From Sediminibacterium salmoneum NBRC 103935 (lineage in GTDB: Bacteria > Bacteroidota > Bacteroidia > Chitinophagales > Chitinophagaceae): a stretch of DNA of 64,000 nt. A model generated the notes under the pieces. It had not been told where the DNA came from. It ran no database searches and was given only the letters and a program-made list of their open reading frames with translations. The stretch spans positions 1,807,336-1,871,335 of the forward strand of contig NZ_KI866530.1 in assembly GCF_000511175.1 (NCBI RefSeq). The letters run 5' to 3'. This document shows positions 18,291 to 27,655 of this stretch, in pieces. The translations under genes were made by a program, and so were the position numbers. How positions within the stretch are numbered: position 1 is the stretch's first letter; every line of letters starts with the position of its first letter.

Positions 18291-19642
18291 CAATATTGAT
18301 CGTTTAGTGCGAATACAGGTTTACGATACATCCATTGACCTCCGGTAAAATCAGGGAATTCAACTGTTTGATTTCCCATTTCAATTGACTGTTCACTCAA
18401 TGGGGTAATAGCGCTCCAGGAAGCTGCATCATACACATCCATTGGCGTGGGTGTCTGATTTTTGATAGACTCTACAAAAGCATGAATTACAAAAAAATCC
18501 ATGCCACCATGCCCTGCACCTGCGGTTTCTTTACTCCATCTTACCCAAAGCGGATGATCATATTTATTAAACCACTCGGTCTGTGATTCCCATTGATGCG
18601 CTTTAGGTGATTTACCCTCTATATAAACAGATTTATTCAAATCCATCCAGATACCATCCGTTCCCTGTACCCTGAATCCCAGTGAATAAGGTCTGGGTAA
18701 ATTAGTATCGTGTTGCAACAAAATAGTTTCTCCGTTATTACAGTCAATGGAAGTAGTAACTACATCCCCTAACTTAAACTGAACTTTTGCATTGGGATGC
18801 GATTCGCCGCCTTTTTTAACAATATAATTATGCAAGCCTTTTGCCTTAGAGGAAAAAGAGCAGAGAGATAAAAACCGGTTTCCCCGATTGATATTGATAT
18901 AATGTGCAATAGGTCCAATACCATGGGTGGGATATAAATCGCCGTTTCTGTAAACCGAATGGGTTGTTCTCCACGCCGCTTCTGAAAAGCCTTTCTCTCC
19001 AAATTCAACACCGCCTCCATAGGGCTTAACACCATCATTGAATTTAACTTCTCTCAGGTCATGTTGGTAACCACCCTGCAAATGAACAATTTCTCCAAAC
19101 AATCCCTGTCTAACCATATTTAAAGCAGCCATCACATCTCTTCGATAGCATACATTCTCGAGCATCATTACCTGACCATTGAATTGCTCTGCTGCTTTTA
19201 CCACATCCCAGTGATCTTGCAATGTAGTACCCAGCATCACTTCTGTTCCTACGTATTTTATACCTGCCTGCAGAGAGCCAACAATCATTTCTTTATGCAA
19301 CTCCCATGGCGTAGCAATAATTACCCCATCTGGTTTCTCCTTGGCAATCATTTCCTTCCAAATAACCGGAGAACCTGTGTAAATCTTCGGCATTTTTTTA
19401 CCAGACTTATCAATCATACCCTTTGCAGTGGACAGCATTCTGTCGTTGATATCGCAAATAGCTGTCAACTCTACATCTTCTCTTCTCAGCAAAAGATCCA
19501 GGTGGTTTTGTCCCCGCAAACCAGTTCCGATAATTACTATTTTCACTTTAGAAGCCAAGGGGCTTGCAGATAAGCTATTAGCCGATAATACCATTGCACC
19601 AGACGCCATGGCCGTTTTTTGCAGGAAGTCTTTTCGATTCAT
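18290..19642 (-). CDS. Secreted GH109 alpha-N-acetylgalactosaminidase (Gfo/Idh/MocA fold)
   Basis: A 450-residue NAD-dependent glycosidase that cleaves terminal alpha-GalNAc by an oxidation-elimination mechanism. A Tat-like signal (MNRKDFLQKTAMASGAMVLS) suggests export folded with its cofactor, as known for this family. The Rossmann motif is VIIGTGLRGQNHLDLL, followed by AICDINDRML and IIATPWELHKE. GH109-type marks include VCYRRDVMAALNMVRQGLFG, LQGGYQHDLREVKFN and DLYPTHGIGPIAHYI. Plain oxidoreductases of the same fold are the alternative, but these blocks resemble the Elizabethkingia enzyme closely as I remember it. It is first in the three-gene glycan operon. Confidence 0.87.
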   Translation of the reverse strand: MNRKDFLQKTAMASGAMVLSANSLSASPLASKVKIVIIGTGLRGQNHLDLLLRREDVELTAICDINDRMLSTAKGMIDKSGKKMPKIYTGSPVIWKEMIAKEKPDGVIIATPWELHKEMIVGSLQAGIKYVGTEVMLGTTLQDHWDVVKAAEQFNGQVMMLENVCYRRDVMAALNMVRQGLFGEIVHLQGGYQHDLREVKFNDGVKPYGGGVEFGEKGFSEAAWRTTHSVYRNGDLYPTHGIGPIAHYININRGNRFLSLCSFSSKAKGLHNYIVKKGGESHPNAKVQFKLGDVVTTSIDCNNGETILLQHDTNLPRPYSLGFRVQGTDGIWMDLNKSVYIEGKSPKAHQWESQTEWFNKYDHPLWVRWSKETAGAGHGGMDFFVIHAFVESIKNQTPTPMDVYDAASWSAITPLSEQSIEMGNQTVEFPDFTGGQWMYRKPVFALNDQY

Positions 19643-19734
19643 TTTTGTGGGATTAATTATTGTATTGGTTAGGAAGTGTCAAATTTGCCTGAGAAATTAA
19701 AGTATTGATGACGACATGTTCAAGAGATTATTCC

Positions 19735-20169
19735 TTATCGAGCTGTATTTTCCCATTCTGCATAGGAATCACTGGTTTCATAAATCTTTAATTTTCTAAG
19801 TTTTATATCCGAAGGCAATTCGGCAAGTAGTACATTCCGGATATACAGGAGTATATTTTCCGCAGTAGGTTCCATTTCCCAAACAATCAGGTTCTCAGAA
19901 GCAGCAGCATGTGGATGTTCAGCCAGAAAGTCGTTGGATAATATTAACCGGTGATCCAGCTGCTCAACGATGATCCGGTTCACGATCTTTTTTAAATCTT
20001 TAAAGTCAATCACAAATCCCGGCTTGGGAAGATAGGCCATATCATCTGTATCTGACCCTACAGTAACATGTAACACATAAGAATGTCCGTGTATATTTCT
20101 GCAATGTCCATTATATCCATGAATGGCATGTGCGGTCTCGAATCTGAATATTTTTGTAACTTGTATCAT
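19735..20169 (-). CDS. queD: 6-carboxy-5,6,7,8-tetrahydropterin synthase (QueD/PTPS family)
   Basis: A 144-residue enzyme of the 6-pyruvoyl-tetrahydropterin synthase family, acting in queuosine/7-deazaguanine biosynthesis on dihydroneopterin triphosphate. The start at 20169 (MIQVTKIFRFETAHAIHG) matches the family's N-terminus; the frame opens at 20190. Zinc ligands are the His of FETAHAIHG and the two of NIHGHSY; the catalytic Cys sits in the CxxxHGH motif (CRNIHGH), which marks QueD rather than mammalian-type PTPS. DFKDLKKIV, LDHRLIL and PTAENI complete the signature. It is divergent from the membrane kinase at 20280. Confidence 0.93.
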   Translation of the reverse strand: MIQVTKIFRFETAHAIHGYNGHCRNIHGHSYVLHVTVGSDTDDMAYLPKPGFVIDFKDLKKIVNRIIVEQLDHRLILSNDFLAEHPHAAASENLIVWEMEPTAENILLYIRNVLLAELPSDIKLRKLKIYETSDSYAEWENTAR

Positions 20170-20279
20170 CCAATCAGCTTTAAAATCCAAATCAAAGTAA
20201 ACCTTAATTTGGAATTTAATGAAAAAACAAGGAAGAAAGTTTAACCATCAATTTCCGTCCTCCTCTCAACTATACTTCT

Positions 20280-22163
20280 ATGTTTATTAAACAGAGATTT
20301 TTATACTTACACTTACTGGGCTATGTCCCGGTTATTTTATCAGTATTGGTATTAATTGGCTGGCAATTCAATATTACGGTACTAAAGAGCATTAGCGCTG
20401 AAATGACTGCAATGAACCCTTTAACTGCCATTACTTTTATCCTATCAGGATATTGGCTCATACGTTTCAGGGAAGCCAAAGAAGAATCCGTTTTTATTGA
20501 AATGATTATTGCTGCAACTGTTTTTCTGGTTGGCACTTTGCATACGTTCGCTTATTTACTCAATTTAGATTGGTTAAGATTGGATCATTTTTTATTTAAG
20601 AATAAAATAGAGTCGAGCGTTATCAATTCACATATGGCTCCAATAACAGCATTCCTGTTTATCCTAACTGGTTTCAATATGCTTTCGATTAACACCAGCC
20701 AAAAATGGATTTTAAAACTACGCTCATTTTTTAGTATAGTAATATTTACATTAGCCTACACTTCTATTTTAGGTTACCTTTATGGAAGAGATTCAGCATA
20801 CAGAATAGAAGGGATTTCCACAATAGCCCTTACTACAGCCATTCTGTTTCTTTTCTTAAGCGCCGGATTGTTTTTAACTAATATTAAAGCCGGTACACCC
20901 AAATTATTTGCCTCATTATTAGAAGGTAGTACTTTATTAAGAAGATCATCTATTCTGATTCTATTCTTACCACCCATGCTGGGTTATTTTCGCCTGAAAG
21001 GAGAACATTTGGGTCTCTATAATACTGAAATAGGAACTGAATTATTTACAATTGCATTAACCCTAATTACTTATATTTTAATCTATACTTACGCCAATCT
21101 GCTGAATAAAAAACAAAAAGCAAGTATGGCATTAGAGAAAAAAATAAGTGCCAGTGAGCGAAAATTCAGGGAACTGGTTGCTTCACTAAAAGAAGGTGTA
21201 GGTAGCATAGATTACGAAGGCAGGTTAATTTATTGCAACTCAAGCTATTGTAAAATTCTGGGATATGCTGAGCAGGAATTAATTGGAAAAGTGGTAATTG
21301 ATATGATTATTCCTCAGGAGAGGCGAAAAGAATTTTATGAAAGACTGGAAAATAGAAAAAAAGGGATTTCTGAAAATTACCAAACAGAAATCATTCGAAA
21401 AGACGGAGAAAAAATTGTATTAGATATCAAGAGCAATTCGCTGATGGACGAACAAGGTTCCAGAGTAGCCTATGTTGTTAGTATAAACGATATTACAGAA
21501 GAAATAAGACAACTGGAAGATATTAAGGCATTTTCCTCTTCAGCTGCACATGACTTAAACAATCCAATCAATAAAATAATCACAGTGGTTGACCTGGTTG
21601 ATCCCAGCACACTCAACGAAGAGAACAGAGAATTTTTACAAATGGTAAAAGCAACTGTGCTGAATATGAAAGTATTAACACAGGATCTGTTAACCTTTTC
21701 CCGCTTAGGAAAACAACCATTGGAAAAAGCAGATGTACATCTTCAGGCTTTGGTTGAAGATGTAATTAAACAACAGCAACCGATAGACTTTAAGGGAACT
21801 GTTCAACTACAAAATTTACCGAACGCCAATGGCAATGAAGCTGCTTTAAAACAGCTATTCAATAACTTAATTTCCAATGCTTTTAAATATTCTTCCAAAA
21901 AAGAAAATCCGGTTATTGAAATTGGCTCTTATCAAAAGGAACACCAGACTTTTTATTATGTAAAAGACAATGGTGTTGGATTAAACCAGGAACAAATGAA
22001 AACCCTGTTTACTCCTTTTAAAAGATACCACAGCAAATTTGAAGGGAATGGGTTAGGACTGGCTATTGTAAAAAGAATTATTGACAAACATGGAGGTACC
22101 ATTTATGCTGAATCGGATACCGACAAAGGACTTACTTTCCATTTTACGCTATCACACAACTAG
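20280..22163 (+). CDS. Membrane-bound PAS sensor histidine kinase
   Basis: A 627-residue kinase with an N-terminal integral-membrane sensor region of about seven to eight helices (residues 10-275; examples LLGYVPVILSVLVLIGW and IMLLFLS-like ISTIALTTAILFLFLSAGLF), one PAS domain (about 300-415, LVASLKEGVGSIDYEGRLIY, SINDITEEI) and a kinase core. The H-box is AAHDLNNPINKIIT, the N-box NLISNAFKYSS, G1 DNGVGLNQEQ and G2 EGNGLGLAIVKRI. No receiver gene is adjacent, so it is an orphan here. It ends 23 bases before the convergent galK stop. The ligand of its membrane region is unknown. Confidence 0.87.
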   Translation: MFIKQRFLYLHLLGYVPVILSVLVLIGWQFNITVLKSISAEMTAMNPLTAITFILSGYWLIRFREAKEESVFIEMIIAATVFLVGTLHTFAYLLNLDWLRLDHFLFKNKIESSVINSHMAPITAFLFILTGFNMLSINTSQKWILKLRSFFSIVIFTLAYTSILGYLYGRDSAYRIEGISTIALTTAILFLFLSAGLFLTNIKAGTPKLFASLLEGSTLLRRSSILILFLPPMLGYFRLKGEHLGLYNTEIGTELFTIALTLITYILIYTYANLLNKKQKASMALEKKISASERKFRELVASLKEGVGSIDYEGRLIYCNSSYCKILGYAEQELIGKVVIDMIIPQERRKEFYERLENRKKGISENYQTEIIRKDGEKIVLDIKSNSLMDEQGSRVAYVVSINDITEEIRQLEDIKAFSSSAAHDLNNPINKIITVVDLVDPSTLNEENREFLQMVKATVLNMKVLTQDLLTFSRLGKQPLEKADVHLQALVEDVIKQQQPIDFKGTVQLQNLPNANGNEAALKQLFNNLISNAFKYSSKKENPVIEIGSYQKEHQTFYYVKDNGVGLNQEQMKTLFTPFKRYHSKFEGNGLGLAIVKRIIDKHGGTIYAESDTDKGLTFHFTLSHN

Positions 22164-22186
22164 TAAGTAATGATAAAATAATAGTA

Positions 22187-23338
22187 TTAAAGGATTTCAG
22201 TTCCGTTTTCAATGGATGCGATATAAAAATCTAATGGCAAATTCATAGCAGTTTCATACGCTGTTTTTATATCACGAGTTAGCCGGTCAATATGGTTTTC
22301 CTCTACAAGGTTAATGGTGCATCCCCCAAATCCACCTCCCATCATTCTGGCACCCAATACTTCCGGTTTATCTTTTACATAATCAACCAGAAAATCCAAC
22401 TCTTTACAACTTACCTCATATTGCTTACTTAGTCCTTCATGGGTTTCAAACATGCATTCGCCCATTGAGGCAATATCGTTTTTCTCTAAATAGCTGCAAA
22501 CTTTTGTTAATCTATCCATTTCATCAATCACAAACCGACTTCTCCGATACACCAACTCATTCACCGGTAAAACATATTCATCCAGCATTTCAACTGTTAT
22601 ATCTCTGAGAGAACTTACATTTGAATAATGGGATTTAATTAATTCAACCGCCTGTGTACATTCGGCTCTTCTTGTATTATATTCTGTGGAAGCCAGTGAA
22701 TGTTTTACGTTGGTATTGAATAAGAGAATTTTAATGCCATCTAATTTAAAAGGCACATATTCGTATTCTAATGAACGACAGTCCAGTTTAATTACCTGAC
22801 TTGCTTTACCCATCATAGAAGCGAACTGATCCATAATTCCGCACATTACACCGGCATACTCGTGCTCTGCCTTTTGTGCCATACTTACCATTTCAATCCT
22901 ATTGTATCCTGTATGCAACAAATAATTCAAAGCAAAGACCGTAGCGCATTCCAAAGCGGCTGATGATGAAAGTCCCGCACCTATTGGCACATCACTGGAT
23001 AGCAACAGGTTAAATCCCTTCAGGGATACTCCCTTTTTTACAAATTGGGCAGCACAGCCTAAAATATAATTAGGCCAGCTAACTTCTTCAATGGGTCTTA
23101 TATTAGAAACCGTAGTAGCAAAATTTTCTTTCAAGTCTACTGCTCTCAAATGGATTTCGTCATCCTCCCGTAAAGACAATGCTATATATGCTGCCTTATC
23201 AATTGCAGCTGGCAACACAAAGCCATTATTATAATCTGCATGTTCCCCAATTATATTAACCCTTCCCGGAGAACGAACAATTACTTCGGGTAAATGCCCA
23301 AATTCTGCTACAAACTCGTTTTCTAATTTCTTTTTCAA
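22187..23338 (-). CDS. galK: Galactokinase
   Basis: A 383-residue GHMP kinase that phosphorylates D-galactose at C1 in the Leloir pathway. The galactokinase signature is GRVNIIGEHADYNNGFVLP (residues 25-43), the ATP-binding GHMP loop is PIGAGLSSSAALE, the catalytic Asp lies in CGIMDQFASMMG, and motif 3 is GARMMGGGFGGCTINLV. Length matches the family. It overlaps the upstream FGE-like gene by four bases (ATGA), an odd operon partner. It may serve galactose released by the nearby glycan enzymes, though it is not in the same operon. Confidence 0.95.
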   Translation of the reverse strand: MKKKLENEFVAEFGHLPEVIVRSPGRVNIIGEHADYNNGFVLPAAIDKAAYIALSLREDDEIHLRAVDLKENFATTVSNIRPIEEVSWPNYILGCAAQFVKKGVSLKGFNLLLSSDVPIGAGLSSSAALECATVFALNYLLHTGYNRIEMVSMAQKAEHEYAGVMCGIMDQFASMMGKASQVIKLDCRSLEYEYVPFKLDGIKILLFNTNVKHSLASTEYNTRRAECTQAVELIKSHYSNVSSLRDITVEMLDEYVLPVNELVYRRSRFVIDEMDRLTKVCSYLEKNDIASMGECMFETHEGLSKQYEVSCKELDFLVDYVKDKPEVLGARMMGGGFGGCTINLVEENHIDRLTRDIKTAYETAMNLPLDFYIASIENGTEIL

Positions 23339-24399
23339 TTATTTTTCGCTTTACTATCTTTTACACACCTGAATCCAGTATGTTCCAATCCGGTATCAGG
23401 ACTGCTTTTCATTCTTCTGGCTACACGATAACCACTGCAATAATCATCATTACATAAGAAACTTCCACCTCGCAATACCCGCTTGGCTGTATAAGGTTCC
23501 TGTGGATCAAAGCTTTGCTCAGGCCCCCTGGGATTCACTGTATTTTTATTGGCTAAGGTATTGTAATAATCGGCATGATACCAGTCGCTGCACCATTCCC
23601 ATACATTACCTGCCATATCAAAAAGCCCATAACCATTACAGATAAATGATTTAACTGGTGCATACTTCAAAAAGCCATCTTTCTGTTCGTTGTAATATGG
23701 AAAGATTCCCTCCCAGCTATTGGTCTTTGGTTTACCCTGATTCACAGGCTCATTCCCCCATGGATACATTTGATTTACTTTTCCTCCTCTGGCTGCATAT
23801 TCCCATTCAGCTTCTGTTGGCAGTCGCTTACCCGCCCATTTACAATAGGCCATAGCATCGTCCCAGCTTACCTGCACAACCGGAAAGTTTTCCTTGCCAT
23901 TGATATTGCTACCTGGTCCCTGCGGATGTTTCCAGTTTGTTCCTTCCACCCAACTCCACCACTGACTGTAATTATTTAAATCAACCAGACCACTGGCTTG
24001 TGTAAAGACCAGCGAAGCTGCTACAAGTAAACTATCCGGAGGTTTAGGCGTTCCGGGAGGCAAGGTCTTTTTCATTTCTTCCCATACTGGCTTTCTTTCT
24101 GCCGTTGTAATGTACCCGGTTGCCTTTATAAAAGCAGCAAATTCAGCATTAGTTACTTCGGTAATGTCCATATAAAAAGAATCAACCGTTACCTGATGTT
24201 TGGGAAACTCATCTTTGTCTGCCTGTTCATTATCCCCTCCCATGTAAAAACTCCCACCTGGAATTAATGCCATATTCCGGTATGAAGTATCCCCATTAAA
24301 AGAAATAGGAGCATGTGCAGCATCTATTGGCTGATTCAACCTTTCTGCTGAAGAATCACCCGCTTCATTGTTATTACAGCTGAAACCTGAAAATATCAA
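23335..24399 (-). CDS. Formylglycine-generating-enzyme (sulfatase-modifying factor)-like lipoprotein; start unclear
   Basis: An SUMF1/FGE-fold protein of at least 354 residues. Blocks: MALIPGGSFYMGGDNEQ, SFYMDITEVTNAEFAAFI, NFPVVQVSWDDAMAYCKWAG, RLPTEAEWEYAARGG, and GLFDMAGNVWEWCSDWY. Near the end RVLRGGSFLCNDDYCSGYR keeps the Cys-x4-Cys pair of the catalytic site of true FGE, which converts the sulfatase Cys/Ser to formylglycine; many paralogues lack it. A lipobox-like SGFSC follows a hydrophobic run that extends upstream of the only usual start (TTG 24399) into 24400-24420, yet no ATG occurs before the in-frame stop at about 24466. The true start is therefore a rare codon or lost to a base error. 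No sulfatase gene is in the window. Confidence 0.82.
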   Translation of the reverse strand: MIFSGFSCNNNEAGDSSAERLNQPIDAAHAPISFNGDTSYRNMALIPGGSFYMGGDNEQADKDEFPKHQVTVDSFYMDITEVTNAEFAAFIKATGYITTAERKPVWEEMKKTLPPGTPKPPDSLLVAASLVFTQASGLVDLNNYSQWWSWVEGTNWKHPQGPGSNINGKENFPVVQVSWDDAMAYCKWAGKRLPTEAEWEYAARGGKVNQMYPWGNEPVNQGKPKTNSWEGIFPYYNEQKDGFLKYAPVKSFICNGYGLFDMAGNVWEWCSDWYHADYYNTLANKNTVNPRGPEQSFDPQEPYTAKRVLRGGSFLCNDDYCSGYRVARRMKSSPDTGLEHTGFRCVKDSKAKNN

Positions 24400-24575
24400 G
24401 AAAATAAAAAGAACAAATCTTTGTTTAAAGAAAAGAGGATTGTGTGGTATATCAGTAAATTTTGTCTTTAAAGATACGCCGGATTCAGGATTTCCCGATT
24501 ATGTAAACTGAATTCCTGATTTAATAAGCCATAAAAATGGGGAAGACTGACATTCGCAGCTCAAAATTTTAAAAA

Positions 24576-26768
24576 ATGAGAGGAATAGCAGTGTTGACAT
24601 TGGTATGTGCAGCTTTAGTTTTAAACGGACAAACCCCGTCTTCAACATCAGATACAATTGCAACGAAGAACTTACCAGATATTACTGTTGTTGGCAGAAA
24701 CAGCAAAAGCGATTATCAGCAAATGCCTGAGATAGTAGGCACCAATATTTATGCAGGTAAGAAAAATGCCCTGATTGTAATGGACAATGTGCAGGGTAAT
24801 GTGGTGAATAATACCATGAGGCAGGTTATGGCAAAAATTCCGGGCATACATGTTTGGGAAAGTGATCCCAGTGGTATTCAGATAGGCATTGCAGCAAGAG
24901 GATTAAGTCCTAACAGAAGTTGGGAATTTAACGTTAGGCAAAACGGGTATGATATTGCTGCCGACCCCTATGGTTATCCTGAAGCTTACTATAACCCCCA
25001 ATTACAGGCAGTGCAAAGAATTGAAGTGGTCAGAGGTCAGGGATCCTTACAATACGGACCGCAGTTTGGAGGATTAATTAATTATATCCTGAGAAATGGT
25101 AGTGAAATGAATAAACCCATAGAGCTGGAAACACAACAGAGTTTCGGAAGCAATGGTCTTTTTAATTCCTATAATGCCATTGGAGGCAAAAAAGGTAAGA
25201 TTCACTATTACTCCTTCTTTGATCACAGAGAAGGAAATGGATGGAGAGACAACAGTCGATTTTACAATAACTCCGGATATGCAACCATCACTTATCAGTT
25301 TACCAGCAAATTTTCTTTGACTGCTGAAATCATGCGATCCAATATGCGTTCTCAACAGCCAGGCGGATTAACAGACGCTCAGGTTTTACAAGACGCTCAA
25401 CAAAGTTTAAGAAGCAGAAACTGGTTTGATGTTACTTGGACTACACCCGCACTGATTGCGAATTATCAGATTAATGAAAACACCAGATGGAACACAAAAC
25501 TTTTTGCTACCATAGGTAATAGAAACAGTGTTGGTTTCATGTTGCCAGTTACAGTAAGAGATACCATTAATCCCCTTACTGGGAATTATAATTCCAGAAC
25601 AGTCAGCTTAGATCAATACAGAAATTATGGATTGGAGAGCCGCATAATAACCAGCTATACTTTGGGTAAAATGCAACATAATTTGTCGGCAGGTATTCGA
25701 TTGTACACCGGAACTACCAGCAGACAGGCTGATGGAGTGGGTACAAACGGAACAGGTCATGATATCAGCATCAGTGGTAAACATCCAAGAGATATTGTTT
25801 TTAAATCTAATAATGTAGCAGCATTTGTAGAAAACATTTTCCGTATTAACGAAAAACTAATCATCATACCGGGCATTAGGTACGAATGGATTCAAGGTTC
25901 AGCTTCCGGAAGAAACGGTTTTGCAGCAAACGGTAATGAAATTCTTTTACAGAATATCACAAGAAACAGAGACTTTTTATTAGCGGGCATTGGTGCTGAA
26001 TACCATATAACGAATACAACTGAGATTTATGCCAATTATTCACAGGCTTACCGACCTATTCAGTTTGCTAATTTACAGGCACCACCCACTACCGATATAG
26101 TAGATCCGGATTTAAGAGATTCCAAGGGTTATAATTTAGATTTTGGATACAGAGGAAAAATTAAAAACTTTTTGCAGTTTGACATCAGTGGATTTGTGTT
26201 ACAGTATAACAATCGGGTTGGCGTAATTGTGCCAAACGGAACCAGCAATCGTTTAATCACCAATGTTGGCGCAAGCACCAGTAAAGGAATTGAAAGCTAT
26301 CTGGAGTTTAATCCTGCACGAGCCTTCAAAGCACCTACTTCGTTTGACCTTATTGTTTTTAGCTCTTATGGTTATACGGACGCCAGATACAGTGGTAACC
26401 ACAAAGATGCCAATACAAAAGGGAAGCGTGTTGAAAATGCACCTGAACATATTATGAGAGCAGGCATTACCGCAGGATATAAAAAATGGTTGATTAGCTG
26501 GCAATACAGTCATGTTTCACAGGTATTCAGTGATGCCAATAACACCCTTACTCCAACGGCAAACGGTAATAATGGTTTAATACCATCATACGATATCACG
26601 GATATTACCCTGACCTTTAAAATGAATAACAAATTCAATATAAAAAGCGGGTTAAATAACGTATTCGATGCAAGATACTTCACCAGAAGAGCAGGAGGAT
26701 ATCCCGGACCAGGTGCATTACCGGGTGATGGCAGAACATTTTTTATTTCGCTGCAGGCTAAGCTTTAA
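24576..26768 (+). CDS. TonB-dependent outer-membrane receptor, FecA-like
   Basis: A 730-residue receptor with signal peptide (MRGIAVLTLVCAALVLNGQ), plug domain (about residues 60-170: VMAKIPGIHVWESDPSGIQI, GIAARGLSPNRSWEF, QAVQRIEVVRGQGSLQYGPQ, FGGLINYILRNG) and a 22-strand-type barrel ending in the aromatic GDGRTFFISLQAKL. The plug resembles ferric-dicitrate receptors, so siderophore or iron-citrate uptake is likely; substrate not certain. There is no carboxypeptidase-like N-terminal extension and no SusD partner, so it is not a SusC-type glycan importer. It would depend on TonB/ExbBD such as those at 61.5-64 kb. Its stop overlaps the convergent YgiD-like gene by four bases. Confidence 0.9.
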   Translation: MRGIAVLTLVCAALVLNGQTPSSTSDTIATKNLPDITVVGRNSKSDYQQMPEIVGTNIYAGKKNALIVMDNVQGNVVNNTMRQVMAKIPGIHVWESDPSGIQIGIAARGLSPNRSWEFNVRQNGYDIAADPYGYPEAYYNPQLQAVQRIEVVRGQGSLQYGPQFGGLINYILRNGSEMNKPIELETQQSFGSNGLFNSYNAIGGKKGKIHYYSFFDHREGNGWRDNSRFYNNSGYATITYQFTSKFSLTAEIMRSNMRSQQPGGLTDAQVLQDAQQSLRSRNWFDVTWTTPALIANYQINENTRWNTKLFATIGNRNSVGFMLPVTVRDTINPLTGNYNSRTVSLDQYRNYGLESRIITSYTLGKMQHNLSAGIRLYTGTTSRQADGVGTNGTGHDISISGKHPRDIVFKSNNVAAFVENIFRINEKLIIIPGIRYEWIQGSASGRNGFAANGNEILLQNITRNRDFLLAGIGAEYHITNTTEIYANYSQAYRPIQFANLQAPPTTDIVDPDLRDSKGYNLDFGYRGKIKNFLQFDISGFVLQYNNRVGVIVPNGTSNRLITNVGASTSKGIESYLEFNPARAFKAPTSFDLIVFSSYGYTDARYSGNHKDANTKGKRVENAPEHIMRAGITAGYKKWLISWQYSHVSQVFSDANNTLTPTANGNNGLIPSYDITDITLTFKMNNKFNIKSGLNNVFDARYFTRRAGGYPGPGALPGDGRTFFISLQAKL

Positions 26769-27646
26769 CCCAATTTAACCGAGGTCATAGTTAATGATCC
26801 CCCGACTGCTTTATCATTAAAAAAAGAAATTTTATCCCTGGTTGTTCCTACTCCTAAAGTATACATTAATGGCAGATAATGTTCCGGAGTGGGAATAGCA
26901 AGCAGGGCTTCCCTGCCTAATTGGGTGTAATTGATTAAAGGTGTATGATTGCCTGATTCTATTAAAAACTTAAACTGACTATTCATTTGAATTGCCCAAT
27001 CATATCCATATTGATCTTCATTTAATTTATCCCAGGCAACCATTCTTAAATTGTGTACCATATTTCCGCTACCAATAATTAACACGCCTTTCTTTCTTAA
27101 TGCATATAATTCCTTAGCTAAATCATAGTGAAATTGTGGCCCCTTTGTATAATCAATACTCAATTGTAATACAGGAATATTGGCTTCGGGATACATATGC
27201 CTCACAACGGTCCAGGTGCCATGATCTAATCCCCAATCATGATCCAGTTCTACCTGTGTTGATACAATCATGGATGCAGTTTCTTTAGCTAAAGCGGGAT
27301 TACCAGGAGCATTGTATTGAACATCAAACAAAGCCTGCGGGAACCCGCCGAAGTCATGAATGGTCTTTGGAAAATCCATGGCTGTAATTTGCGTACCCCG
27401 TGTAAACCAATGCGCAGAAATCACCAAAACAGCAGCAGGTGTAGGAATTTCAGAAGCCATTTTTTTCCAGCCACGGCTGAATTCAGTATCTTCTATTCCA
27501 TTCATAGGCGAGCCATGCCCAACAAATAATACCGGCATCAGATAATCGTTCTGTGGTAATTGCTGTGTAAAATTTTTGAATTCAGATAGTGTTGTCATAC
27601 CTGCGGTTGTTAGGATTAATGATTGAATAAATGTCATTCGTTTCAT
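26765..27646 (-). CDS. LigB-fold aromatic-ring dioxygenase, YgiD/DODA type
   Basis: A 293-residue protein of the extradiol 4,5-DOPA dioxygenase-like family (LigB superfamily). Metal-site and family marks: PVLFVGHGSPMNGIEDTEF (His), VLVISAHWFTRGTQITAM (His), DHDWGLDHGTWTVVRHMYP and LIIGSGNMVHNLRMVAW. A 20-residue N-terminal extension (MTFIQSLILTTAGMTTLSEF) is weakly signal-like, unusual for E. coli YgiD, so it may be exported. Ring-cleaving activity on catechols is the family's known reaction; the natural substrate in bacteria is unclear. It runs in the same direction as the DsbA-like gene, 9 bases downstream of it. Confidence 0.88.
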   Translation of the reverse strand: MKRMTFIQSLILTTAGMTTLSEFKNFTQQLPQNDYLMPVLFVGHGSPMNGIEDTEFSRGWKKMASEIPTPAAVLVISAHWFTRGTQITAMDFPKTIHDFGGFPQALFDVQYNAPGNPALAKETASMIVSTQVELDHDWGLDHGTWTVVRHMYPEANIPVLQLSIDYTKGPQFHYDLAKELYALRKKGVLIIGSGNMVHNLRMVAWDKLNEDQYGYDWAIQMNSQFKFLIESGNHTPLINYTQLGREALLAIPTPEHYLPLMYTLGVGTTRDKISFFNDKAVGGSLTMTSVKLG

Positions 27647-27655
27647 AAGATATGC

